DNA of 64,000 nt, from NCBI GenBank assembly GCA_037576215.1, contig JBANDB010000014.1:1054001-1118000 (forward strand). The letters are read 5' to 3'. Below are positions 1 through 10,418 of the stretch, piece after piece. The position numbers and the translations under genes were made by a program. Source of the DNA: Armillaria gallica (taxonomy: Eukaryota; Basidiomycota; Agaricomycetes; Agaricales; Physalacriaceae). The notes under the pieces are model-generated. The model did no database searches and was not told the DNA's origin. It was given only the letters and a program-made list of their open reading frames with translations. Each line of letters starts with the position of its first letter. Position 1 is the stretch's first letter.

Positions 1-852
1 TTTTGTAGTTGGTGAGTCTGTTTTTGCAACAATTTTAGGAAAGATGCTCATTTTTGGCACAGCGACTACTTTGGTCGGCATTCGAGTTCTAAACCACGTC
101 ATCAATGCTGCTATTCTAATCTTCGTCATGAGCGCGGCCAATTCCGACCTGTATATCGGTTCGCGTACTCTTTATGCTCTTGCTGCGGAGGGGAAGGCCC
201 CCAAAATTTTCACTCGCGTGAATCGCCTGGGTGTTCCGTATGTTGCATCGGTGTTTTGCACCATGTTTTGTGGTTTGGTATTTCTCAATGTTAGCTCATC
301 AAGTGCCAAAGGTGAGACTAGACTGGCTAACAGCCTGTCCAAGTGCTTATTATTCTTTAGTTTTCACCTGGTTCGTCAACCTTGTTTCTACATTCGGCGC
401 AATAACATGGATATGCATTTGTATCGCTCACCTGTAAGACTGTTATGGCATTTTTATATTTGGGGTGACCTGACACGTTTTTCAGGGCATTCATGAAAGC
501 TCTCAAAGCACAAGGCATGTCCCGCGACAAATTGCCGTACAAAGCGCCTTTCCAACCCTTTGGGAGCTGGTTCGCACTCGTTGCAACATGTATCATAACC
601 ATCTTCAAGGGTTATGATACATTCATGCCTTTCAAGACAGACACTTTTATCACGTCCTATATCGGCATACCGGTGTTTATCGTCTTCTACGTGGGGTACA
701 AGCTCTACTACAGGACCAAGCAGATTCCGCCCGAACATGTAGATCTGGTAACGGGACTGGAGTCCATAAACGAAGAGGAGGAACGATTTGTAGCCGCACA
801 AGCAGCACTAGGACCTCGGACTCGGCTGCAGAGAATTTGGGATTCACTGTAG
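1..852 (+). CDS. Amino acid permease, C-terminal part (5' end outside window)
   Basis: This is the last part of a yeast-type amino acid transporter (APC superfamily), a plasma membrane proton symporter. After splicing, the protein reads through family signatures: SAANSDLYIGSRTLYALA, then GKAPKIFTRVNRLGVPYVAS, then WFVNLVSTFGAITW, then LPYKAPFQPFGSWFAL, and ends in a short cytosolic tail finishing at TAG 850-852. Three introns fit: 12-62, 312-360 and 434-485, all GT-AG and about 50 nt. The first joins the exon ending at base 11 to an exon starting at 63 and keeps the family frame. The N-terminal membrane segments lie upstream of the window. The family is clear; the substrate (general or dicarboxylic amino acids) is not decidable from this fragment. 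Confidence 0.93.
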
Positions 853-1298
853 ATTGTCCATGTATACTTATTATGACTGATATTCTGATTGCGAAGAGTG
901 ACTGGAGTGCGGGGAAGGAAGAGAAGAATCTACTAGCTAACGAGCCGTATGGCCTCTGAGGCATCGATTGCGGAATGTCAGGCCAGAATCAGTGTGACCC
1001 ATGTGCGCTGAACCGCGGCACGAGGTTTCTGTGCCAAAAATAGAGACGGAAGTAGTCCTGGTCCATGAACCTCAGTGGTGCGGAAGCCGGATCGGTTCCG
1101 ATCCCATCAACTGCCGATCCTGCCGATGTCATTTTTCAGGCATGTATTTTACCGGCACACGACCAATAATACGAAACAGTCGCTCCACCCTCCACCATCA
1201 CAAGGTTGGGTATTGGCTTAGAGAACGTGCGTCGTCGCCACTACCCATAAATATTCCGACGTCCTGACCGCTGGAAACAGATCTCATAGCTGACTATC
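853..1298. other. Intergenic region, permease to phosphate transporter
   Basis: This 446-bp gap separates two genes on the same strand and should hold the promoter of the phosphate transporter. An AT-rich ATAAATA stretch lies near 1247-1253, about 50 bp before the ATG, and could act as a TATA element. I see no clear CACGTG-type phosphate-response site and no coding potential. Confidence 0.5.
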
Positions 1299-3696
1299 AT
1301 GCCTGGCGCTTCTAGTGATGCTCGTACGACAGACGCGGAGCCCGTTCGTGTTCCCAACAGGTCCGCTTTGGAAGAGTACGAGCGAGACGGAAGGCCGCCG
1401 TTTATCCTTACTTATACCGAGGTGAAACTACTGGGAATTGCTGGAGTGAGTACCGTCGGAATATTAGAGCTTGGAGTATAATTGACGACGTTTTTACCAG
1501 GTTGGATTCTTCTTAGATGGTGCGTATGGTTGACGTGCACATATATATGCCAGTTGACATATTGTCTTCCAAGCTTACGATCTTTTCATCATCAATGTAA
1601 GTATCTCATCCATACCAGGACGTTGTCGCTCTCATCATACTTTTAGCCTGTGGCCACAATGCTCAAGTACCGTCTTTATGACGGGAATCCGCTCCCCGCC
1701 AACCTAGAAGGTTTCATGAAAGCAGGCGCAAACATCGGAAGTGTCATTGGGCAATTTGCATTTGGTGAGGATATCTATCCCACTTTCAGGCTCCAAATTG
1801 TTCTTACAGTTCTTGGCATAAAGGGTATCTTGCGGACGCTTTAGGAAGAAAAGCAATATGTACGTACAAGTCGCTGAATACGGAGTGCCGGTTGGCTCAT
1901 TGGACACAGATGGCAAGGAGCTCATGCTCATCATCCTCGCCACTATCCTATGCTTGACTACGCCTACTGGTACGCGTTTTCAATACATCGCCAATCTTGC
2001 TGAAAACTCACATTATTCAGGATCCCTATCTCCGGACAACTGCCTCATTTATCTAGGCGCATTCCGTATCTTATTAGGCATCGGCGTCGGAGGGGACTAT
2101 CCCATGTCTGCGTCAATCACCTCTGACCGTGCTAACATCCGCAAGAGAGGTACACTTCTGGCATACATTTTCGCCAACCAGGGATGGGGTTCCCTCGCAG
2201 GCAGTTTGGTAACTATAATTGTCCTCGCAGCGTACAAGCCCGTCATGGATACCAAAGGAGAAACTAGTAAAGTAGATGGAGGCATGTTCCATTCAGTCAT
2301 CCAGCACGCGCACTAGCATCTCATCCTCTTTGTAGTATGGCGCATTATTGTCGGCATTTCGCTTGTACCTGCCTTCGGAACCCTCTACCAGCGTCTAACA
2401 CTTCCTGAATCCACGCGATTCATCGAGTCCCAGAAACAGCCCGAAAACGACGATATCGAGCAGATCAAGAAGGCTCAACAAGAAGCCGAGGCCGCCGGTG
2501 ATACTAAGGAGAAGGACAGCTCAACAGAAAGCTCTGTGGAAGATCCTGACATCGTCGCGACTAAGAAGGCTCACTTCAAAGAATTCCTCCACTATTTCTC
2601 GGAATGGCGACATGCCAAACATCTTGTCGGGACATGTGTCTGCTGGTTCTTGCTTGATATAGCGTACGCGTCATCTTAGTTCGTTATACTTAGTTCGGCC
2701 TGACGCTATTATAGATTTTACGGCATAAACCTGAATCAAAACGTTGTCCTTCAGCAGATCGGATTTGACGGCAGCAGTGGAACACCCTGGGAAAAGCTCT
2801 TCAAAGTTTCTACTGGCGGGATCATCATTACCGCTCTCGGTTTTGTTCCCGGTCAGTAGACATCCTCTTCATTCTAAGGTCCTTTATTGATTTATTACTC
2901 AAATTGATAGGCTACTATGTATCCGTCCTTACCATTGAAAAGCTTGGGCGGAAATGGATACAGATTCAGGGTTTCTTGATGGCTGCCTTGTTTTGTGAGT
3001 AATTCTCTATTCTGCACGTTACATTGGCCTGATTATACCGTCTTGTATAAGTGGGAATCCTAGCTGGAAAGTTTAACTCGCTAAGCAGTGCTGGCTTCAT
3101 CGTTTGCTTTGCATTTTTACAGGTAGGGTTTGTTCCCCCTGACTGCTCTGCCTCGCTTCTGACTCTTTGCCCAGTTCTTCTTTAATTTTGGGGCAAACAC
3201 GTACGTTGTTGAATATTCCGAAGGTTCGGCCACTTGAACTTAGACATCCAATTTTCTCTATAGAACAACCTACGTGAGTCTTGAAATCGTTTTTTATGTG
3301 TTATGCTGATCGCGCCATGATCAGTGTTATCCTGCTGAGGTTTTCCCGACGCGCTTCCGCGCCTTCGCTCACGGCATCAGTGCTGCTTGCGGCAAGGCCG
3401 GCGCTATTATTTCTGCCCTTGCATTCAATACTCTAACCAAAGACATTGGGACGCCCGCTGTTCTCTGGAGTAAGTCAGATCCATACTTTTTAAGATAAAT
3501 CATCTCTGACGGTGGTTTCAGTCTTCGTTGGATGTTGCATTGCCGGTGCCGGTACGTAGACATATGTTCACCATGAAGGCTACGACTTATGTCATTCTTA
3601 GCCTTTACTCTTCTACTCCCTGAGGTTCGTGGTCGGGATCCCGATGCACTGCTAGTCCAAGAGATTAGGGAGGTAAGACAGAATTCACGCAAGTAG
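1299..3696 (+). CDS. PHO84-type inorganic phosphate transporter (MFS)
   Basis: A high-affinity phosphate:proton symporter of the plasma membrane, major facilitator superfamily. The spliced protein shows [14 protein letters not shown] in the first helix, [34 protein letters not shown] (the PHS family signature), then a charged central loop near 2440-2580, [13 protein letters not shown] before it, and [16 protein letters not shown] and GKAGAII in the second half. About twelve short introns are needed. One of them (2282-2335) starts with GC and removes an in-frame TAG at 2314. The stop used here is 3694-3696; a donor-like GTAAGA just before it could extend the tail by a few residues, so the last residues are uncertain. 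Family assignment is firm. Confidence 0.93.
2282..2335 (+). other. GC-AG intron in phosphate transporter
   Basis: The 54-nt intron begins GCATGT and ends TTTGTAG. Reading through it gives a TAG stop at 2314. Splicing it joins GGA-G to TA-TGG and yields ...SKVDGVWRIIVG, which fits the family across the junction. No GT donor nearby gives an open frame with this join. Confidence 0.75.
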
Positions 3697-4057
3697 TCAA
3701 CGGTAAATTTTTGAAGGATTCGGTTATATACGTCATCGCTGTGTGGCATATAGGATGTGAGCAATGTAATGACAAAATTATGTATGATAGCACAAAGTTC
3801 AAATTTCCAGTTTATAAGTTGCGGTTGTTGGCGTATTGTGGCTGAATAATATCTGAGTCTTGGTGTCAGCAGATTCGTGTAATGTGATCGTCATCGAGCC
3901 TTATCAGGGATGTTTTTCTCTTGCTGATCAATGCTTTCATATTTAAGTGCATTGTGGCTGGCTATGCTGCATGTATAAAATTCCGGTTCTTTCTGTGACA
4001 ATCATCACTCTCCTATCCTTTCTATTTCCCCCACATACTCTCAGTACGCCCGACGCA
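3697..4057. other. Intergenic region, phosphate transporter to pirin
   Basis: The 361-bp gap between two genes on the same strand has no coding potential I can support. It contains a TATAAAA at 3974-3980, listed separately, which marks the pirin promoter. Confidence 0.5.
3974..3980 (+). promoter_or_regulatory. TATA box of the pirin gene
   Basis: TATAAAA lies 78 bp before the ATG at 4058. An in-frame ATG at 3947 lies upstream of this element, so the TATA position argues for 4058 as the true start. Confidence 0.5.
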
Positions 4058-5495
4058 ATGGCTTTAGCTTCAATATCTCGAAGTGTAGCAAAGAAAGTTT
4101 TGGCCGTGGAAACGCCTGAGGTGTGCTGCGCTTGATATATACCACATATACAAGTTCTTATCTGTTTCTTCTAGGGGGCTGGGGCCCTGGTTAGGCGAAG
4201 CATCGGTTCTATGACTCTCAGGAATTTGACACCCTTCCTGATGCTTGACCATTTCCATGTATCGCAAGGAGCAGTGAGTATTACACGATTTCTAGTGCTA
4301 CTCCTGGACTAAGGGCTCATGGTAGGGTTTCCCTGATCATCCGCATCGTGGGCAAGCCACAGTCACGTACATGTTAGAGGGGTAAGTACCAAATGCTCCC
4401 CTTCCGATGCAATGTCTCACCTTCAGCTACACAGGACAAGCCGTCATGAGGACTCAGCAGGGCACAAGGGTACTATTGGCAAGTCATTCTGCAGCCGGGC
4501 GAGTTACTTGGGCTGATCTCTTCTGCCAGAACAAGGTGGGGTTCAGTGGATGTGCGCTGGAAAGGGTATCATACACGCTGAGATGCCCGTTCACGCCAAC
4601 GGTGCTCCCGACCCCCGAGGCCTACAGTTATGGATAGATCTTCCGAAAGAGGTGCATATCACCAGTTTCTAACCAAGTTTGATTGTGCTAATCATCATTG
4701 AATTTCCAGCATAAAATGGTGGATCCATCATACCAGGAGTTGGGACCTGAGCAGTACGTGCATGTCTTTGATACTTCTGACTACGTTATAAGATTCTCAA
4801 TAGGATCCCTACTGCATATCCAGATGGTGTAGATGGTAATGTCAGAATCAAGATAATTAGTGGCAAGAGCCATGGAGTCGAATCACCAGTGAGACCCCTT
4901 GGGGGCTGTTGGTATTTCCATGTCATTTTTGACAAGAAGGATACTACGATCTTCCAGAATATCCGTAGGAATTGTGGTCCTTGTGTGTCGTTGCTTATAC
5001 TCACGCTGAACTTTCCAGCTTCTGGGTGGACTGCTTTTATCTACAGTGAGTGAAGAAGCAAACACATGTCTCTTCTCTGACATAGTCTCGTAGTCTGGAA
5101 AGGATCTGTTATCGTTGGAAACGACACCATTGCTACTGATGCATTCCACACGATTACTCTGTCGAGTGAGCCGGAATCGACTGGGGTTTCAGTAAAAGCT
5201 GGAGATGATAATACTGAATTCATACTGGTTGGTGTTCCTCCTAGATGCCAACGTGTCTGAGATCTTATCGCCATTGGCAAATAGGTCGCGGGAGAGCCCT
5301 TGGATCAAACCGTTTTCCAATATGGACCATTTGTGATGACTACTCGAGAGGAGATACAGAACACGCTTATCGATTGTAAGCAGCGCATTTGATTCTTCAT
5401 TCTAGTGCACTTATTGTGTTGGTGCAGATCAAACTGGAAGGAATGGGTTCGAAAAAGCGCACACTTGGCGTAGCGTTATAGGCCGGGCTGCTTGA
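4058..5495 (+). CDS. Pirin family protein (bicupin)
   Basis: Pirins are iron-binding bicupin proteins, found in nucleus and cytosol; some members oxidise quercetin. Spliced, the protein reads RSIGSMTLRNLTPFLMLDHF, then PDHPHRGQATVTYMLEG with the first two metal His residues, then HEDSAGHKGTIEQGGVQWM, and GIIHAEMP with the remaining His and Glu ligands. The C-terminal cupin follows (GCWYFHVIF, IWKGSVIVGND, FQYGPFVM). About ten short introns are required; that at 4479-4529 has a GC donor. The start at 4058 gives a short N-terminus normal for the family and sits behind a TATA box. All four metal ligands are present. The function in fungi is poorly defined; family assignment is firm. Confidence 0.92.
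4479..4529 (+). other. GC-AG intron in pirin gene
   Basis: The 51-nt intron starts with GCAAGT, the best GC-donor consensus, and ends TTCTGCCAG. Joining ATT-G to AA-CAA gives GHKGTIEQGGVQWMCAGKG, the expected pirin core. The nearest GT donor, two bases further on, gives the wrong frame. Confidence 0.8.
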
Positions 5496-5512
5496 TGCGT
5501 ATAAATACAGTT

Positions 5513-5550
5513 ACTTATATCATAGTTAGACACTTATATCATAGTTAGAC
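5513..5550. repeat. Perfect 19-bp tandem duplication
   Basis: The unit ACTTATATCATAGTTAGAC occurs twice without a gap, 5513-5531 and 5532-5550. It lies in the 129-bp space between the pirin stop and the COG3 start, so it falls in the COG3 promoter or leader. A TATAAATA at 5500-5507 lies just before it. Confidence 0.85.
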
Positions 5551-5624
5551 CTGTGAGTCTATATGTTGACGAAGTGAACGAAATAATCTGGCACAGCCAC
5601 CTTTCACCTTCATTAGACTATGTC

Positions 5625-8567
5625 ATGGCCAACAGAACGGCACCACGCCGAGGCCCTTTACCGTTGAATGCACCTTCGCCAGTCCGACCAACAATAAATG
5701 TCGAGGAATGGGAAGCAAGAGCACCCTTAAGCGACGTCGAAATCAGGAGTGTTGGCATCATAAAGGCCGCGAGCGAGAGACCGCCTCTACCTGTCAAGGT
5801 GCGTCACAGAACAGATATTTCGAGGCCTTACCTTCTCATTTTCTTCAGTTCAGCACCGATGAGAAGACCCCTTCACGACCGTCGACGCCCAAGAACAAAT
5901 TACTGCTTCCAAATTCACGGCCGGGTACACCCAATTCGTCACGACTAGCCTTGTCGACCCATGCATTACACCCCAAGCAGCCCGTGCAAACGCCACAACA
6001 GTTCTACGACTGGTTTGCCCTTATTGACCGTTCCGTTGCCCATAGCCAGGAGGCCCATTTTCGGGCACACGTCGCTAGCGTCTCCGAGCACCTGGATACA
6101 TGCGACAAACTAATTGAACACGTCGACGAAATCGACAAAGAAGTCGATGGGATGCTGGAGGGTTGGCGTGGTGTCGAGGAAGGCGGAAAGAGTCTGAAAG
6201 ATGCATGCGAGCGTCTGCTGGAGGAACGAGTGAGCGGTGCAAACCTTGTCTGGCTCTGGTGAATGCTGACCAGTCTCTTCAGGATCGACTTCTAGCGTTG
6301 ACTGACGATATTGGCGCGCGCCTCGAGTATTTCCAGGAGCTCGAGCACGCCACTAGGATGCTCAATCACCCCGGGGAGTCTCTTGTGCTTCAGGCAGACT
6401 TCTTGTATATGGTGGAACGGGTTGACATCTGTATCGATTATCTCAAGGCCCATGTGAGTCTCTGACTGCCTTTGCACATACAACCTTCTTAGGTTCCTTT
6501 GTAGCGTCATTTTCGGGAGGCCGAGGTCTATCTACTTCGTTTTCAACAATGCATGACACGCGCCATGACGCTCATCAAGATGTATTTCGTAGGATCTTTA
6601 CGCGCATTATCAGCAGACATTTCGAAACGATTGTCGGAGAAGGACGTTTCCTCGACGGCTCAGATGCATCTGCTTTACACGCGTTTCCGAAGTGTTTCGC
6701 CCCAGTTAGCTCCTCTCCTTGGAGAGTTGGAACGTCGGGCATATGCCCACAAGGATGAACTTTCATCTTTGCTATCAGAATGTCACAGCGCATACTTCAG
6801 TGCGCGTAAATCACTTTTGGTAGCTCGTCTAATGGAAGAGATAAAAGGACTGGATCCCACTCGTACGGAGCTTGTAGAATTGGCGAGTGGTGTCATTCAT
6901 ACATCATCTCAACCATCTTGCTTATTCTCTCTTCAGACTAGGTCGGGATGCAGCTATCTAAAACAACTATGTCTGGATGAATTTAATCTGTTCCGGGAGT
7001 TCTTCAACTCGGGAGAAGACCAGCTGTAGTAAGTATGCATTATTCCTTGTTTGCTCCTTTTAACCGGACACTAGCCAGTATCTAGAAAACCTCTGCGACT
7101 ATCTTTACGATGACCTTCGGCCTCGAATTTTGCACGAGCCCAGGCTCACGGCCCTATGCGAAGTGTGCACAGTCTTACAGGCACTCATGGTCCTTGACGT
7201 CCCTGATCTGTCGGAGGATGATGAAGATGACGATGACGAGCTCAATTTAGACCTGGATAGGCCGAGGAAGAAACATGGTCTCAGCCGGTTGCATATCAGC
7301 CAGCTTCTGCAGATGGTCCTTCAGGATGCTCAAACTCGGCTATTCTTCAAAGCACAATCTGTGATTCAGTCAGATATCCGATACTATGTGCTGAAACCAG
7401 AGGACCTGACCTATCCCGATAAGCTCTTGGGTACGTTTCTCTCAATTGTAGTCAACAGATGATCGATTGTAATGTGCCCAGATGCGAGAAAACCGGTCTC
7501 AATATCAGATATAAAAGAAAAGGAGAGCATCAGTCAAATATTCAAGACGCCATCGCTGGATAAACAAGACACCTGGTTTCCCACACTACAGAAAACTGTC
7601 TGGGTTCTGTCGCAGCTTCATGACTTTGTAAAGGTACGGGTACCTCACACTTTATTTCACATCCAATTTACGGCTTAACGCAGCCGGCTATCTTCGAAGA
7701 TATCGCACAAGAGGCTCTCAGTCTATGTCGACAGTCTCTCGTTTCAGCTTCTGAGGCGCTGAAACTCAAGAATCCTCCAACCAGCCGTCTTGATGGTCAG
7801 CTTTTTCTGATCCGCCATCTCCTCATTATGAAGGAAATTACAAACAATCTAGACCTCGTACAAAGAGACTATGATCCCAGTATCAATTTTGCTGGCGTAA
7901 CCGGTAAGTTCCGTTGAATTGTCGCTGCGCTAAATCTGACTGTTTGCTATAGATACGTTGTCTTCTTTGCTGAATAAAACGACGGCGCTTCTTCCAGATG
8001 CCTTGTTCTCCACTCTGGGCATGCCCCGGGGTGATGGTAGTATCAGAGGTGCAAAACATGTAACATCTCTGTCACACTGATGTCCCCGCCTGTATCTAAT
8101 GGAATTTGAAGGGGATTGATCATGAACTACGACGAGCATGCAAAGAGGCCATATCGGAATGTGCCGACTCATTGTGCGCCCCACTTCATGAGTGGGTAGA
8201 CCGTGTCGATGAGTTCAACACTGCTTGGAGGACAAAGGATACTGCTGGTGCCCCCCTGACTACACAAGAATGGGCATCCCAGGCTGCCGCGGAGGAACTA
8301 AACGACAAATTTCGAGCTGCATGCGAGCGAGATTTGAGGGCTAATGTTCTCCGTTTGAAGCTTTATCTGGAAGATGACCGGACCGTCAAAGTCTTGATTC
8401 GACCTGTGCAGGATCAGGTTGTAGAGGAGTACGATTCCTTTAGAGACGTCGCGTGGAATATGTATGCTGGCGCGTTGAGGAGGAACTTGTTGTCATCTGC
8501 GGATTTACGAGGGCTGTTGGAGGGTATCTCTGACGGAGACAGGGATGGACCTTCGACTAATACATAA
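5625..8567 (+). CDS. COG3: Conserved oligomeric Golgi complex subunit 3 (Sec34)
   Basis: COG3 is a lobe-A subunit of the COG tethering complex, which captures retrograde vesicles at the Golgi. The N-terminal region is low-complexity (NSRPGTPNSSRLALSTHAL). It is followed by the Sec34 domain: QQFYDWFALIDRSVAHSQEA, a helical stretch through HLDTCDKLIEHVDEIDKEVD, then YFQELEHATRMLNHP, FLYMVERVDICIDYL and ALYTRF-like helices. The motif TRSGCSYLKQLCLDEFNLFR is characteristic. An acidic run (SEDDEDDDDELNLD) is near the middle. The first exon starts at ATG 5625; an in-frame ATG at 5553 adds residues unlike the family. About nine introns are needed, one possibly GC-AG (6883-6936). The gene is convergent with NSA1. 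Confidence 0.93.
6883..6936 (+). other. Probable GC-AG intron in COG3
   Basis: The 54-nt segment starts GCGAGT and ends CTCTTCAG. Its length is a multiple of three and it has no stop, so translation also reads through. Removing it gives VELTRSGCSYLKQ, the usual COG3 sequence; keeping it inserts 18 residues there. GT donors inside give a TAG at the junction. Confidence 0.55.
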
Positions 8568-8778
8568 CTGTAGTTCTTGTGACCTTCCCGGCTAATTTAC
8601 TAACGGATCTGTCGCAACCGCATTCCTTTGGTTCAAACATCATGCCGATTCCTGGGCTCGAGCGTTCAACCTCCGACCGACTGCTGGTATGTATTTTCCT
8701 TGTAAAGGAGATTTTTTTAAGGGACGAACTAAATGATATATCGACGATCTACAGGCATTATACATTACGATATGTGTT

Positions 8779-10265
8779 TTACTTGCGCGATACTTTTCGC
8801 CGCCTTTTATCGTTGAATTCATTGTCGCCATCCTCGTTACGTTCATCGACGTTTTCCATGGCATCCCAGACAGCATCGTCTTCATTGCCAGCAGACGCGT
8901 CAGCCCTTGACACAGCAGCCGTATCTCCATCCCAAACGATGACAGTGGGTATACTTTTCGTGTAAACCTTGTCCAAAACCTGTCCTTTGTCCTCCGAGTT
9001 GTGACCAATTTCAGATGGCGGAGGGACGGTGCTGTGTAGTCGAAAATACCGGTCCAGGGATGCTGACGCTATTACCGAGGGTGAGGGCGCTATTGATGTA
9101 ACTGTGCCTGATAGACCTGTATTACGAGTGATAAACATACTTATCTAGTCTTAGCTAAAACGCGGCACTAACCATGATAGCCGTAAAGCACGCGGCCTGT
9201 GCGAAGATCAACCGAAAGCATGCTGTTCTCGCTGTCGCTAACAAAAGCCTCACTGGCAATGAAAAGTAAGATGACTGAAAGAAGGAAGATATTCAAGTAC
9301 GAACTGGTCTGAAAACCCTTTCTCTACAGTTTGAACACCTCCAACTTTGACTATGCCTGTCCAATCGGCTACAGGCCGACGGGCTGCTCGTATGTCGTAC
9401 CGTCTCAGATGCCCAAGCTGAGTTCCGGCCAGTAAATGATGTGGGGATTCTGTAGATAAATATGAGAGGGAGGTGACTCGTATAGGCTGCCGCAGACTAA
9501 GCGAATCGTTGGAGACCTAGACGAGAAACAATAAATCTAAGATTATAGGGAGAGTAAGTCCAACTCACATTTTTGGCTCGCCACATCTCGCCAGGAAAGA
9601 GATCAGTATTTCGTTTCCTCTTTTTAGACATGACGTCTGCGGTGGAAGACATTGCAGGTTGCTGGAACGCTTGTTCGGTATTCCATAACGATAGGTCAAC
9701 TTCGTCACCGCCATATGCAAAGGTTTCTTGATCCGCTGCTAATTTCCATGAATACAATCGGGTAGGGAGAAGTGCAGTTCGCGCTTCGGCTTCTGTACTA
9801 GATTTCGGGGTCATTCTCAACGCTCCATTTGAAGTGCAGGTGAATATTCCTCTGTGTCGCGCGTCAAGTTGACTTCTGAAACAAAGAAAATAGACGAACT
9901 GGGACGCTATAGATAATCCGACATATTTTTGATTCGCTTTCAGGCGACTTTCTTTCCAGTGGTGCAGTGGGGTGAGAGTGTAATCCTCTAGGGAGTATGT
10001 AGAGGCAGAGCCATCTCCATACGCAGCGGCCACCTTTTCTTGAGCAGGTGAAATGAGATCCTAGCAGACTTTCTAGACGTAAACAAGGTATATACCACAG
10101 TTGATTCTGGTTTGTAGTCGACGGCCAAAGCTTGGATAGCATTTGGCTTTTCTTCAGACGTTTTGGGGCCTTCCGAGAACACGGTCAACTCTGTATTTTT
10201 CCAGAAGCAGAGCACGCCAAAGACTTGATGTTCCCTAGGGAATCGCCAGCGATGAAGCGGGACAT
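8779..10265 (-). CDS. NSA1: 60S ribosome biogenesis factor NSA1 (WDR74-like), with a frame break
   Basis: NSA1/WDR74 is a nucleolar WD40 protein that joins pre-60S particles and is released by the AAA ATPase Rix7. It starts MSRFIAGDSLGNIKSL at 10265. Family blocks follow: AAAYGDGSASTYSLEDYTL, RGIFTCTSNGALRMTP, YGGDEVDLSLWNTEQAF, KRKRNTDLFPGEMWRAKNV, NDSLSLRQPIRVTSL, SPHHLLAGTQLGHLRRYD, RRPVADWTGIVKVGG, then LSGTVTSIAPSPSVIASASL and DRYFRLHST. The C-terminus is acidic then basic. The reading frame breaks at 10196-10200, a run of five T (A on the coding strand); one more base would join the exons. The gene is essential in yeast, so a base-calling error is likelier than loss. GT-AG introns elsewhere fit. 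Confidence 0.9.
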
Positions 10266-10418
10266 TTTGAAAGTTAAAGGACAGGGTTTTTTGAGGAAAT
10301 GAGAAATTTGATCGAAAGGGTACACGTGATCGGGCCGACATACCGATTGGCTCTCGCCAGGTCGTCTACCCTTCTTGTCCTGTGTCATCGACATTCTATT
10401 CTATTCATCGCGGAGACA

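Noticed and set aside
2314..2316. In-frame stop suggesting that the phosphate transporter is a pseudogene.
   Set aside because: It lies inside a 54-nt GC-AG intron whose removal restores the conserved sequence.
3947..4057. Upstream in-frame ATG as the start of the pirin gene.
   Set aside because: It lies upstream of the TATA box at 3974-3980 and adds a hydrophobic leader not usual for pirins.
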